DNA from: Halomonas sp.
Lineage (GTDB): Bacteria > Pseudomonadota > Gammaproteobacteria > Pseudomonadales > Oleiphilaceae
DNA: 6,044 bases
NCBI GenBank assembly: GCA_007135745.1
Contig: SLIH01000222.1
Coordinates: 1-6,044, forward strand
Direction of reading: 5' to 3'
Shown here: positions 5,500-6,044 of the stretch, in pieces
Layout of the letters: each line of letters begins with the position of its first letter
Numbering within the stretch: position 1 is the first letter of the stretch
Notes under the pieces: generated by a model
Told to the model about the DNA's origin: nothing
What the model saw: the letters and a program-made list of their open reading frames with translations, nothing else
Databases searched by the model: none
Translations under genes and position numbers: made by a program

Positions 5500-6044
5500 A
5501 TGAGTTGTGACTACGCCGCCCTGGCCGCAACCGGAGTGCGGGGCCTGCAGCCCTACCAGCCGGGCAAGCCCATCGAGGAAGTGGCCCGCGAACTCGGCCT
5601 GGATCCCTCCCGTATCATCAAGCTGGCCAGTAATGAAAACCCCCTGGGCCCCAGCGAGAAAGCCCTGGCTGCCGTCAGGGAAGCGCTTCCGGAGCTTTGT
5701 CGTTATCCGGATGGCAACGGTTACCATCTCAAGCAGAAACTGGCCCAGCGGCTCAATGTCAGCCCAGACGGCATCACCCTGGGCAATGGGTCCAACGACG
5801 TTCTGGAGCTGATTGCCCGTTCCTTTGCCGAACCGGGCTCCGAGATCATCTACTCCGAACACGCCTTTGCTGTCTACCCGCTGGTCACCCAGGCCATTGG
5901 CGCCCAACACGTCAAGGTGCCGGCCCGGAACTGGGGCCATGATCTGGAGGCCATGGCGGACGCGGTGACTGAGAAAACGCGGATCATCTTTGTCGCCAAC
6001 CCTAATAACCCCACCGGCACCGTGGCGGAAAAGGACGCCGTCTA
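5500..6044 (+). CDS. hisC: Histidinol-phosphate / aromatic aminotransferase, N-terminal part (cut by window edge)
   Basis: HisC is a PLP-dependent class I/II aminotransferase that interconverts imidazole-acetol phosphate and histidinol phosphate. The paralogue found in gyrA-serC-pheA clusters (called hisHb or hisC2 in pseudomonads) is thought to act also on phenylpyruvate or related aromatic keto acids. The frame is open from ATG 5500 to the window end, 181 codons. It shows [18 protein letters not shown] (12-29), the substrate loop [11 protein letters not shown] (42-52), [11 protein letters not shown] (68-78), the phosphate-contacting [10 protein letters not shown] (95-104), HAFAVYP (121-127) and NPNNPTG (167-173), all standard in HisC proteins. 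The PLP-binding lysine lies beyond the window and cannot be checked. Its position after pheA suggests the last step of phenylalanine synthesis as a main or second role, but substrate range cannot be read from this part. Confidence 0.94.
   Translation, partial: MSCDYAALAATGVRGLQPYQPGKPIEEVARELGLDPSRIIKLASNENPLGPSEKALAAVREALPELCRYPDGNGYHLKQKLAQRLNVSPDGITLGNGSNDVLELIARSFAEPGSEIIYSEHAFAVYPLVTQAIGAQHVKVPARNWGHDLEAMADAVTEKTRIIFVANPNNPTGTVAEKDAV

Noticed and set aside
5263..5940. Minus-strand open frame (225 codons) spanning the pheA end, the gap and hisC
   Set aside because: It overlaps two well-identified genes on the opposite strand and shows no family motif; best explained as a codon-bias shadow.

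Overview
The window is an ordinary but informative piece of chromosome from a GC-rich gammaproteobacterium. It carries one partial gene on the minus strand (purU, 5' end only), a 377-base divergent intergenic region, and four plus-strand genes: gyrA, serC, pheA and the first 181 codons of hisC. The order gyrA-serC-pheA-hisC, the fused chorismate mutase/prephenate dehydratase and the close resemblance of each protein to its pseudomonad relatives point to the Pseudomonas / Oceanospirillales / Chromatiales part of the Gammaproteobacteria. I cannot name a genus from sequence alone.

Layout. Bases 1-275 (minus) encode the N-terminal ACT domain and the linker of formyltetrahydrofolate deformylase. 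Bases 276-652 separate it from gyrA and contain three REP-like hairpins. One is a lone element of the GTGGGAGC type (about 303-327). The other two begin with GTAG and face each other as an inverted doublet (352-435), the architecture known as a REPIN or BIME. A G/C-rich hairpin follows (444-466), and a plausible extended -10 promoter for gyrA lies at 565-573. gyrA (653-3223), serC (3227-4309) and pheA (4312-5409) are packed with gaps of only 3 and 2 bases. The one looser junction is the 90-base gap before hisC (5500 onward).

How the genes work together. gyrA encodes the breakage-reunion subunit of DNA gyrase. The genes behind it form an amino-acid block. SerC is the phosphoserine aminotransferase of serine synthesis and probably also acts in pyridoxal phosphate synthesis. 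PheA converts chorismate to prephenate and then phenylpyruvate. The HisC-type aminotransferase uses histidinol phosphate/imidazole-acetol phosphate and, in this gene context, probably phenylpyruvate or related aromatic keto acids. In pseudomonads this arrangement is known as a mixed-function supraoperon that continues into tyrA/aroA, cmk and rpsA, so those genes are the expected continuation past base 6044.

I found no new defence, mobile or biosynthetic system. The unexplained structure worth following is the cluster of REP-like palindromes of two sequence types between purU and gyrA, and to a lesser degree the pheA-hisC gap.
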